From positions 1 through 14,113 of the forward strand of contig PIVQ01000120.1 in assembly GCA_003354055.1 (NCBI GenBank): a stretch of DNA of 14,113 nt, in the 5' to 3' direction. Every line of letters starts with the position of its first letter. Position 1 is the first letter of the stretch. This stretch comes from Desulfobacteraceae bacterium (lineage in GTDB: Bacteria > Desulfobacterota > Desulfobacteria > Desulfobacterales > Desulfobacteraceae). A program made the position numbers and the translations under genes. Under the pieces are notes generated by a model. That model was not told the DNA's origin. It saw only the letters and a list, made by a program, of their open reading frames with translations, and did not search any database. Below are positions 6,883-13,582 of this stretch, piece after piece.

Positions 6883-7830
6883 ATGAACCGGATGTCACAA
6901 AAATGTCTAAAGCTCTTCATGGTGATGCTATGCGTCACCTGGTTTACCTTTTTGATGATCGCCCTTCTGCCTGGTGATGAAGCCTATGAAATTGCAGGAG
7001 AGAATGCGTCCATTGAAGAGATCCAGGAGATCCAGGAAGCCCTGGGTCTGAACAGGAATATTCTCATCCGTTACCTGGACTGGCTTGCAAAGGTCTGCCA
7101 GGGAGATCTGGGTGTATCAAGCCTTACCCAGGAGGTTGTTCTGGATGCCATTATTTCCCGGCTGCCCGTCACCCTTGAACTCATGGTGGTTTCCCAGATT
7201 TTTGCACTTTGCCTGGCCATACCCCTTGGCCTGATGAGCGCCTACAGAGCCCATTCAAAATTTGACAATCTTCTCGGCGCCATCGCCTTTGGCGTCATGT
7301 CCATTCCGGTTTTTGTCATGTCCATACTGTTCATTTATCTATTTGCATTAAAACTGGGGTGGCTTCCGGCCACAGGGTATGTCCCCCTGTCTGAAGGATT
7401 CTGGGAAAATATACGATCCTTTATCTTACCCGGTTTGAGTATCGGGCTAGTGGAATGGGTTCCCCTGATGCGGGTGCTGAGAAGTGATATGATTGCCACC
7501 CTGAAGGAAGATTATATCCTTTTGGCCAGGGCAAAGGGAATTCCCGATTATAAAATACTGTACAGGCATGCACTCAAGCCCTCATCATTTACATTGATCA
7601 CCATACTGGGTATTCAGGTGGGCCATCTTATCGGCGGGGCATTGATCGTGGAGACCATTTTTGCATTGCCGGGAGTGGGACGGCTCCTTGTGGGGGCAAT
7701 CTACGGCAGGGATGTTTTCATGGTTCAAGGATGCATCTTGTTTATAACCTTCTCATATGTTGCCATCAATTTTCTGGTGGATACTTTTTATGGGGTTCTT
7801 GACCCCAGAATTCGGATGCAAAACAATTAA
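6883..7830 (+). CDS. ABC transporter permease, DppB/OppB/NikB type
   Basis: A 315-residue integral membrane protein of normal family length. It has an N-terminal helix (about residues 8-28) ending in the LPGD motif, a periplasmic segment with EEIQEALGLNRNILIRYLDWL, and about five further helices. The EAA loop that contacts the ATPase is at 206-233 (EDYILLARAKGIPDYKILYRHAL). VETIFALPGVGRLLVGAI is the typical DppB signature, and the protein ends in DPRIR. An in-frame ATG at 6892 is possible, and AAGGTGGG at 6860-6867 is rather far from either start. The 70 bp before it is the widest gap within the operon and holds no gene. It should pair with the next gene product to form the membrane channel. 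Confidence 0.94.
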   Translation: MNRMSQKCLKLFMVMLCVTWFTFLMIALLPGDEAYEIAGENASIEEIQEIQEALGLNRNILIRYLDWLAKVCQGDLGVSSLTQEVVLDAIISRLPVTLELMVVSQIFALCLAIPLGLMSAYRAHSKFDNLLGAIAFGVMSIPVFVMSILFIYLFALKLGWLPATGYVPLSEGFWENIRSFILPGLSIGLVEWVPLMRVLRSDMIATLKEDYILLARAKGIPDYKILYRHALKPSSFTLITILGIQVGHLIGGALIVETIFALPGVGRLLVGAIYGRDVFMVQGCILFITFSYVAINFLVDTFYGVLDPRIRMQNN

Positions 7831-7839
7831 CGGAGGATC

Positions 7840-8757
7840 ATGGCACCCCCTGATCAAAATAATACCATAACAATGCCTCTGTCTTTGTCTGAAAAGCTTG
7901 GGGCGGGATTCTGGCTTTCCTGCGGCTGGATCACCATTGTTTTCAGTTGTGCGGTATTTGCAGGTTTTTTCCCATTACCGGAATCTGATTACATGGACTG
8001 GGTCAACCTGAATTCTCCCCCGGGCACCTATGGCGAAGGACCGGTTCTGCACCGGACCGGCCAATATGTATCCTCATCATTTGTGCATCTGTTCGGTACC
8101 GATGCCCTGGGTCGGGACGTTTTTACCCGGCTTCTTTTCGGAGCCAGGATTTCCCTTGCCGTAGGATTGGTGACGCCTCTGGTGGGGGTGTTTGTCGGGG
8201 GGATATTGGGGGTGCTTGCCGGTTTTTACAGGGGGCGGATAGAAGGGCTGATCATGTCTGTTATGGATGCCATTCTGGCCTTTCCGGGACTTGTGCTCTT
8301 ATTGCTCGTTGTTTTTCATTTCGGCGCCAGCCTGAACAACCTCATCCTTGCCCTGGGGTTTCTTACCATTCCAGCCTTTACCCGGGTGGCCCGGGCCAAC
8401 ACCTTAACATTTGCCAAACGGGAATTTGTATTATCGGCCCGGGTGCTGGGGCAAAGTGATGTGCATATCCTGATTCGGGAAATCCTGCCCAATATTTTCA
8501 TGCCCATGTTGATTTATGCGCTTCTTGTTGTTTCCTATATGATCGTGGCAGAAGGAGCCCTAAGCTTTCTGGGCCTTGGGGTGCCTCCCCCCACACCGAG
8601 CTGGGGCAGTATGATCGCCGACGGCAGGGAGGTGCTGGATGAAGCGGTCCATGTCAGTTTAATCCCGGCTGTTATTATGTTTCTTACAGTTCTTTCTTTT
8701 AATATCATCGGCGACGCCATCAGAGGTCTTTTAGATACCAGGGAAGGTCAACTTTGA
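7840..8757 (+). CDS. ABC transporter permease, DppC/OppC/NikC type
   Basis: A 305-residue membrane protein with a cytoplasmic N-terminal extension, a first helix at about residues 22-45 and the oligopeptide-permease OppC_N region. The hallmark GTDALGRDVFTRLLFGAR (86-103) precedes the main transmembrane block. The EAA loop lies at 194-219 (REFVLSARVLGQSDVHILIREI), and ALSFLGLGVPPPTPSWGSMI is the conserved C-terminal DppC segment before the final helix. The start is clear: GGAGG at 7832-7836 with a short spacer to ATG 7840, only nine bases after the DppB-type stop. It ends as TTGA next to the start of the first ATPase gene, giving tight translational coupling. Confidence 0.95.
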   Translation: MAPPDQNNTITMPLSLSEKLGAGFWLSCGWITIVFSCAVFAGFFPLPESDYMDWVNLNSPPGTYGEGPVLHRTGQYVSSSFVHLFGTDALGRDVFTRLLFGARISLAVGLVTPLVGVFVGGILGVLAGFYRGRIEGLIMSVMDAILAFPGLVLLLLVVFHFGASLNNLILALGFLTIPAFTRVARANTLTFAKREFVLSARVLGQSDVHILIREILPNIFMPMLIYALLVVSYMIVAEGALSFLGLGVPPPTPSWGSMIADGREVLDEAVHVSLIPAVIMFLTVLSFNIIGDAIRGLLDTREGQL

Positions 8758-8759
8758 AC

Positions 8760-9815
8760 ATGGATGCAAAAGAGTCACCCCTTCTATCCATTGATCAATT
8801 GCAGGTATTGATTCCTACGCCACGCGGAGCCGTGCATGCGGTTGACAATGTTTCTTTTTCTCTGGAAAAAGGCAAAACTCTGGGACTTGTGGGAGAATCC
8901 GGGTGCGGCAAAAGTATTCTGTGCAGATCTATTACGGGATTGCTGCCCAAAGGCGCCGTGGTTTCAAATCATTCTAAAATTGTTTTCAAGGACCAAATCC
9001 TCAACCAATTGTCCAACCACGCCCTCAATAAAATCAGGGGCCGTGAAATTGCCATGGTCTTTCAAGATCCCATGACCGCTTTAAACCCGGTAATGACCAT
9101 CGGCAGACAAATGGCCGAATCCCTTGTACACCATATGGGAATGAATCTTAAAAATGCCCTGGAAAAATCAGTGGAGTTGATGGCCGCGGCCGGCATACCC
9201 AAACCCCTGATGCGGCTCAAACAATATCCCCATCAATTATCCGGGGGGTTAAGACAACGGGTGGTCATTGCCATGGCCCTTTCCTGCAACCCCAAACTCT
9301 TGATCGCGGATGAGCCCACAACCGCTTTAGATGTAACGGTCCAGGCCGGGATCCTGGACCTTCTGGATCAGTTGAGAAGGGAAAAAAACATGGCCATTAT
9401 TCTGATTACACATGATCTGGGGGTGGCTGCGGCAAGGTGCCAGGAAATTGCTGTCATGTATGCGGGAAAGCTGGTTGAAACCGCCTCTGCAAAAGCGCTT
9501 TTTTCCCATATGAAAATGCCCTATACCCGGGCGCTGTTTGATTCATTACCCCGCCTGGAAAACCCTGTACATTCAACGCTGAAAACCATAGATGGTCAGC
9601 CGCCGAGTCTGATTTGCCCCCCTGGGGGGTGTCGGTTTGCACCCCGCTGCCCCTCTAGTGCGAGTCTCTGTTATGAAAAAGAGCCACCGCTTTCTTCCAA
9701 AGACAACAGCCCGCACAGGTCAGCATGCTGGTATCCCTTAACCTCTGCAAATAACGGCTTTGAAAATCTCATCAAACCCATTGAACAAAAAAGTTTACAC
9801 AGAGTTAAAAATTAA
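8760..9815 (+). CDS. ABC transporter ATP-binding protein, DppD/OppD type
   Basis: A 351-residue cytoplasmic ATPase, one of two that power the importer. Visible motifs, in order: Walker A GESGCGKS (about 45-52), Q-loop FQDP (about 101-104), ABC signature LSGGLRQRV (about 160-168), Walker B LLIADEP with the D-loop (about 180-190), and switch histidine in THDLG. The C-terminal oligopeptide/dipeptide domain has GCRFAPRCP and a later CW. ATG 8760 is two bases past the permease stop. TTG 8754, overlapping that stop as TTGA, is better placed for GGAAGG (8742-8747) and would add two residues. I keep ATG, but TTG is a real alternative. A C6-T-G6 block (9617-9629) encodes the PPGG before the cysteine motif. 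Confidence 0.94.
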   Translation: MDAKESPLLSIDQLQVLIPTPRGAVHAVDNVSFSLEKGKTLGLVGESGCGKSILCRSITGLLPKGAVVSNHSKIVFKDQILNQLSNHALNKIRGREIAMVFQDPMTALNPVMTIGRQMAESLVHHMGMNLKNALEKSVELMAAAGIPKPLMRLKQYPHQLSGGLRQRVVIAMALSCNPKLLIADEPTTALDVTVQAGILDLLDQLRREKNMAIILITHDLGVAAARCQEIAVMYAGKLVETASAKALFSHMKMPYTRALFDSLPRLENPVHSTLKTIDGQPPSLICPPGGCRFAPRCPSSASLCYEKEPPLSSKDNSPHRSACWYPLTSANNGFENLIKPIEQKSLHRVKN

Positions 9816-10789
9816 TGGCAAAAGAAAAAAAGAATAAAATTGTATTGGGTGTTCAAAATCTCGTGGTTGATTTCCCCCTGAACAGAAGAAAAAAGCTGCA
9901 TGCGGTCGTGGGAATCAGTTTTGACATCCAAAAAGGTGAAACCTTTGGGTTGGTGGGTGAATCCGGGTGTGGAAAAACGTCTGTGGCCCGGGCTGTTATG
10001 CAGATTCCCCCCCCCACATCAGGGAAAATTTTTCTTTGCGGTGAAGAACTGACCCAAACAACAAAACAACGGCTAAGGCACTTAAGGCCCCGTTTTCAAA
10101 TCGTATTTCAAGATTCCATATCCGCATTAAACCCAAGAAGGAAAATTGGGGATACCATTGCCATGCCCCTGCATGTTCTCAAAAAAGGCGGGTTTTCAGA
10201 AAAAAAACAGGCTGTTTTCAAAATGATGAATCTTGTGGGGGTTGATCCTGATCTTTTTGACAGAAGGCCCTATGAATTGTCAGGAGGACAATGTCAGCGG
10301 GTTCAAATTGCAAGGGCATTGATGACAAAACCCGAACTTTTAATCCTGGATGAACCAGTCTCATCACTGGATGTGTCGGTTCAGGCCCAGATTATAAATC
10401 TTCTTGAAAAACTGAGAAAACGCTACGGCCTGACCATGCTGTTCATCTCACATGATCTGGCTGTTGTAAAAAATGTCTGCGACAGGGTGGCAGTTATGTA
10501 TTTAGGAAAACTTTGCGAGATCGCCCCTTCCGAGAACCTCTATCACACCCCTTTGCATCCATACACCAGAGCACTTCTTAGGGCAATCCCCAGGCCGGAT
10601 CCGTTTCAATTGCCGGCCAAACTGCCTCTGATGTCGTCAGAGATGCCGTCACCCACGACCCCTATTTCAGGATGCCGGTTTAAGACCCGTTGCCCAAAGG
10701 CAGTTGCCTTTTGTGAAGAGAAAGACCCAGTGTTAAAGCAAATCACCACAGGACATTGGGTGGCATGTCATTTAAAGAGGGAAAAATAA
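9815..10789 (+). CDS. ABC transporter ATP-binding protein, DppF/OppF type
   Basis: A 324-residue partner ATPase. Its motifs are Walker A GESGCGKT (48-55), Q-loop FQDS (Gln99), complete signature LSGGQ (155-159), Walker B LLILDEP (about 175-181), and switch histidine His213 in FISHDL. The C-terminus has the oligopeptide-binding GCRFKTRCP motif. The start ATG overlaps the upstream stop by one base (TAATG) and has little ribosome site of its own, so it probably relies on coupled translation. A run of nine C (10007-10015) encodes Pro65-67 just after the Walker A helix. Slippage there would abolish the ATPase. It lies one base before the aldo/keto reductase start. Confidence 0.95.
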   Translation: MAKEKKNKIVLGVQNLVVDFPLNRRKKLHAVVGISFDIQKGETFGLVGESGCGKTSVARAVMQIPPPTSGKIFLCGEELTQTTKQRLRHLRPRFQIVFQDSISALNPRRKIGDTIAMPLHVLKKGGFSEKKQAVFKMMNLVGVDPDLFDRRPYELSGGQCQRVQIARALMTKPELLILDEPVSSLDVSVQAQIINLLEKLRKRYGLTMLFISHDLAVVKNVCDRVAVMYLGKLCEIAPSENLYHTPLHPYTRALLRAIPRPDPFQLPAKLPLMSSEMPSPTTPISGCRFKTRCPKAVAFCEEKDPVLKQITTGHWVACHLKREK

Positions 10790-10790
10790 T

Positions 10791-11831
10791 ATGGAAAAAA
10801 TGAAATTAGGAAGATCAAATCTCATGGTGGGCAGATCCGGGTTTGGAGCCCTGCCCATTCAGAGAGTGGACCTGATCACTTCAAAGAAAATTCTCAGGAA
10901 AGCATATGAAAACGGTATCAATTTTTTTGATACTGCTCGAAACTATTCCGATAGTGAAGAAAAAATCGGGTCTGCGCTATCGGATGTTCGCCAAAAAATC
11001 ATTATTGCCACAAAAACCCATGCACAAAACTATGCAGACCTGTTCAGTGATTTAGAAACCAGTTTGAAAAAACTTAAAACAGATTATATAGATATTTACC
11101 AGCTTCATACGCCTAAAATTCTTCCCGACCCCGGGGATCCGGACAGTCTTTATGGGGCCCTGCTTGAGGCTCAACAAAGAGGGATGATCCGTTTTATAGG
11201 CATCACAAACCATTGTTTAGATGTGATCATCCAGGCTGCCGAATCGGAAAAATATGATACGGTCCAGTTTCCCCTAAGCTCAATTTCAGCAGACAAAGAT
11301 CTTGCTCTTATCGAAATATGCCGGGAACGAAATATTGGTGTCATCGCCATGAAGGCATTGTCCGGCGGTCTGATTTCCAATGTGGCCACCACCTTTTCTT
11401 TTTTACGCCACTTTGGAAATGTCCTGCCGATTTGGGGCATCCAGCGAACCGCAGAGCTCCAGGAGTTTATCTCTCTGGAAAAAAATCCCCCCCCTTTGGA
11501 TGACAGAATGTGGGAAATGATCCACAAAGACCGTGAGGAACTGGCGGGCAATTTTTGCCGGGGCTGCGGGTATTGCTATCCCTGTCCCTCAGGGATAGCA
11601 ATACCCTATGCAGCCAGGATGGATATGCTTCTTAAAAGAGCTCCTTACCAGACTTTTTTGTCGGATCAATGGAGAGAATGGATGGATCAGATCGAAAATT
11701 GTACCGAATGCGGGGAGTGTAAGGAGAAATGCCCATACGAATTGGATATACCTGATTTACTGAAATACCAATTGACAATTTATAATAAATTTTATGGGGA
11801 TCAAATCCAAAAAAACATGATCCCTGACTGA
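10791..11831 (+). CDS. aldo/keto reductase with two C-terminal [4Fe-4S] cluster motifs
   Basis: A 346-residue fusion-type oxidoreductase. Residues 1-250 are an AKR TIM barrel with the catalytic tetrad visible: Asp47 (FFDTARNY), Tyr52, Lys75 (ATKTH) and His106 (QLHTP). The C-terminal 95 residues hold two ferredoxin-like sets: Cys256, 259, 262, 265 (CRGCGYCYPCP) and Cys304, 307, 310, 314 (CTECGECKEKCP). This suggests electron transfer between ferredoxin-like partners and NAD(P)H or the substrate carbonyl. Such proteins are common in anaerobes and mostly uncharacterised. It starts one base after the DppF-type stop and is the last gene of the transport operon, so it may reduce or oxidise the imported compound. 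A perfect 17-bp inverted repeat lies inside the first cluster motif (11568-11606). Confidence 0.92.
   Translation: MEKMKLGRSNLMVGRSGFGALPIQRVDLITSKKILRKAYENGINFFDTARNYSDSEEKIGSALSDVRQKIIIATKTHAQNYADLFSDLETSLKKLKTDYIDIYQLHTPKILPDPGDPDSLYGALLEAQQRGMIRFIGITNHCLDVIIQAAESEKYDTVQFPLSSISADKDLALIEICRERNIGVIAMKALSGGLISNVATTFSFLRHFGNVLPIWGIQRTAELQEFISLEKNPPPLDDRMWEMIHKDREELAGNFCRGCGYCYPCPSGIAIPYAARMDMLLKRAPYQTFLSDQWREWMDQIENCTECGECKEKCPYELDIPDLLKYQLTIYNKFYGDQIQKNMIPD
11568..11606 (+). repeat. perfect 17-bp hairpin within the aldo/keto reductase gene
   Basis: Left arm GGGTATTGCTATCCCTG (11568-11584), loop TCCCT, right arm CAGGGATAGCAATACCC (11590-11606), with no mismatch. It spans codons 260-272, the second half of the first [4Fe-4S] motif and the residues after it. 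Part of the symmetry follows from the peptide (GYC against AIP codons), but full pairing needs matched codon choices. No T-run follows, so it is not an intrinsic terminator. Confidence 0.85.
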
Positions 11832-12065
11832 CCCCGGCCCAAAAACCCAGCCCATCACCTATAAAAAAAGAAATCAGGAGTTTCGTGGATAAGAAGGTGC
11901 AAGGTGCCTAAAGCCTTGCCTGGTCAGGTCAAAATGGCATGTAGATGCTTCATATCATCCATAACATCCCGATAACGCAATGACGCTCCATACGAAGGTA
12001 CTGAGAACAGCTCTTGTCTGTTAACCTTTGATCTGCTATATGGTTAACGAAGATTATTTCCAACC
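11832..12065 (+). other. non-coding gap between the two operons
   Basis: No gene longer than a few codons is credible here. It contains a small stem GCAAGG (11899-11904) with CCTTGC (11914-11919), and an 8-codon GTG-started peptide after AGGAG near 11878-11882 that I do not regard as a gene. I see no clear intrinsic terminator for the transport operon. The right part holds the candidate promoter and operator of the second operon, listed separately. Confidence 0.4.
12014..12048 (+). promoter_or_regulatory. candidate promoter with overlapping GTTAACC inverted repeat
   Basis: -35 TTGTCT (12014-12019, four of six), 17-bp spacer, -10 TATATG (12037-12042, four of six). A perfect 7-bp inverted repeat, GTTAACC (12020-12026) and GGTTAAC (12042-12048), brackets the spacer and -10. 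It is well placed as an operator for the fatty-acid-like operon starting just downstream. The promoter match is modest, and the repeat is better supported than the promoter. Confidence 0.35.
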
Positions 12066-12404
12066 ATGCACAGCAAGGGGCGAGTGAAAAGAATGCAGAT
12101 GAGTGGAATATTTTATTTTGATCCCGGAGATAAAATCTATGAAACCCATTTTCCAGGCAGTCCTGTGGTGCCGGGGAGCCTGATTGTTCACGCGTTTATT
12201 CAAGCCTGCAGCCGGATTCACGGTGAATCAGTATTTCAAACCCATGAATTGTCGGTGAAAAATTTTAAATTCAAAGAATTTGTTTTGCCGGGAGAATACC
12301 GTTACACCCTTTTAAAAGAAAATAACAACCAGGTCCGATGCAGCCTTTACAACGGACAAACCCGGGATGCCCGGCGGGTTGCCCAGGGGGTAATAACTAT
12401 ATGA
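12066..12404 (+). CDS. FabZ-like hotdog-fold protein with altered active site
   Basis: Up to 112 residues. THFPGSPVVPGSLIVHAF (27-44) matches the FabZ/FabA active-site segment HFPGxPxxPGxLxxEA, with the catalytic His at 28. The Glu (FabZ) or Asp (FabA) that activates water is His42 here. FKFKEFVLPGEYRYTLL matches the FabZ strand reading RFKRPVVPGD. It lacks the usual N-terminal LPHRxPFLLVDRV stretch, so it is shorter than FabZ. It may be a 3-hydroxyacyl-ACP dehydratase with other chemistry, a thioesterase-like relative or a non-catalytic partner. The start is uncertain: ATG 12066 is weakly supported, while ATG 12093 and 12099 follow AAGGGGCGAG and would remove 9 or 11 residues. The stop overlaps the next start as ATGA. 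Confidence 0.82.
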   Translation: MHSKGRVKRMQMSGIFYFDPGDKIYETHFPGSPVVPGSLIVHAFIQACSRIHGESVFQTHELSVKNFKFKEFVLPGEYRYTLLKENNNQVRCSLYNGQTRDARRVAQGVITI

Positions 12405-13153
12405 AATTATTATACGCCGGCAAAAAGGTCCTGGTGACAGGGGGCAGCTGTGCCATTGGTCTTGCCCTGGCAAAAGATCTTGTTGACGAAGGGCTTTTGC
12501 CGGTGCTGACATTCAGGACTGAAAAGGGAAAAGAAAAGATCCTCAAGTCCATGGAAGCGTATTCGGGACGGTTTGAAACAGCCTTTTTTGATCTTAATGA
12601 CATGTCAGCCGCAACAGGTTTATTCAAAGAGACGAATAGCGATCCGGACTATCTTGTAGACCTTGCCCATACAGATTATGAAAGCCTTGTGGCGTCGGCG
12701 TCCAATGAAAAAATTCAGGACTATTTCCAGGCAAACGTCACGGCCCGTGCAACCCTTGTCAGATCTGCCGCAAGATCCATGCTGAAAAAGAAATTCGGAC
12801 GGCTTGTTTTTATTTCATCCGCAGCTGCTGTGCGGCCTGGAACCGGCCAGGGCTTTTACACCAGCTCAAAGCAGGCTGGCGAAGCCCTGTATAAAAATTG
12901 CGGCCTTGAACTCTGTTCCAGAGGGGTGACCAGCATATCCCTTCGACCGGGGTTTGTGGATGCAGGCAGAGGGAAAAGTTTTTTTAAGAAAAAGGAATCA
13001 GGGTATCTAAAAAAAACAATCGGCAAAAAAAGACCTGTCATGGTCAGTGTGGAAGATCTTTGCGCAGGCATATTATTTTTTCTTTCCGACCGGGCACACG
13101 TCTTTAACGGCGTGGCTGTTACCCTGGACCACGGGTTGAGTTCAGAAAAATGA
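12401..13153 (+). CDS. FabG-like short-chain dehydrogenase/reductase
   Basis: A 250-residue cytoplasmic SDR, the length of a 3-oxoacyl-ACP reductase. The cofactor loop is VLVTGGSCAIG (10-20); the middle glycine of GxxxGxG is Ala19. The catalytic residues are present: Asn112 (FQANV), Ser139/140 (VFISSAAA), Tyr153 and Lys157 (YTSSK). LRPGFVDAG follows in the usual place. The structural NNAG motif after strand 4 is replaced by VDLAHTD (86-92), an uncommon change. The start ATG overlaps the hotdog gene stop by four bases (ATGA), so the two are translationally coupled. Its likely role is NAD(P)H reduction of a beta-keto group on the carrier protein encoded next. The substrate is unknown, and it could act outside fatty-acid metabolism. 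Confidence 0.88.
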   Translation: MKLLYAGKKVLVTGGSCAIGLALAKDLVDEGLLPVLTFRTEKGKEKILKSMEAYSGRFETAFFDLNDMSAATGLFKETNSDPDYLVDLAHTDYESLVASASNEKIQDYFQANVTARATLVRSAARSMLKKKFGRLVFISSAAAVRPGTGQGFYTSSKQAGEALYKNCGLELCSRGVTSISLRPGFVDAGRGKSFFKKKESGYLKKTIGKKRPVMVSVEDLCAGILFFLSDRAHVFNGVAVTLDHGLSSEK

Positions 13154-13183
13154 TTGTCTATTTAACTTAGGATATTAATCAGG

Positions 13184-13582
13184 ATGATTCAAAAAGTGAA
13201 CACACAAATATTGTCAAATGTAATACAAATTTTAAGTGAAATTCTGGATGTGGATGAAGATCAAATTGAAAATGAAACCTATCTTATACGTGAGTTGGAT
13301 GCTGAATCCATTGACCTTCTTGAGGCGGCTTTAGAACTTTCAAACGCCTTTGAGACCGACATTAAAGAAGAGGATCTGTTTTTGCGAAATCTTCGGGTTT
13401 TACTTGAACAGGCAAAAGAGAACCACCTTGATCCGGTTGAATTCATCTCAAAGGAACTGCCCCATATTGAACCGTCAAGGCTGGCCGCCATGCTCAAGGA
13501 CCTTGACCAGGGGCCTGTGCTCCAGGTAGGCGATATTGTGAGTTACATACAATTTGCCCTTGGGGATAACCATGCCGCTTGA
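13184..13582 (+). CDS. acyl carrier protein with extended C-terminal insertion
   Basis: A 132-residue protein. Residues 8-66 follow the ACP helix I-loop-helix II pattern, with the phosphopantetheine site ELDAESIDLLEAALEL (37-52) and Ser42 as the expected attachment residue. LQVGDIVSYIQFAL (113-126) matches the last helix of an ACP (typically TVGDLVxYI). Between them, residues about 68-110 form an insertion of some 45 residues, mostly predicted helix by eye, so the protein is about 50 residues longer than a FabD/FabF-type ACP. It is strongly acidic in the recognition helix. It starts 30 bp after the SDR gene (TTAGGAT upstream) and overlaps the nitroreductase start by 11 bp. It probably tethers the intermediate handled by the neighbouring enzymes. 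Confidence 0.87.
   Translation: MIQKVNTQILSNVIQILSEILDVDEDQIENETYLIRELDAESIDLLEAALELSNAFETDIKEEDLFLRNLRVLLEQAKENHLDPVEFISKELPHIEPSRLAAMLKDLDQGPVLQVGDIVSYIQFALGDNHAA

Noticed and set aside
11171..11551. 126-codon open frame on the minus strand
   Set aside because: It is antisense to the AKR gene, whose catalytic and cysteine motifs are intact.
11568..11606. transcription terminator reading of the AKR hairpin
   Set aside because: It lies well inside an intact gene with 75 further codons, including four cluster cysteines, and no T-run follows.
11885..11911. 8-codon GTG-started leader peptide after AGGAG
   Set aside because: It is too short and has no run of a regulatory amino acid and no attenuator-type terminator, so chance is sufficient.
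11935..11948. sigma54-like TGGCATG...TGC
   Set aside because: The interval between the GG and GC elements is nine bases instead of ten, and the -12 box is poor. The spacing is strict for sigma54.
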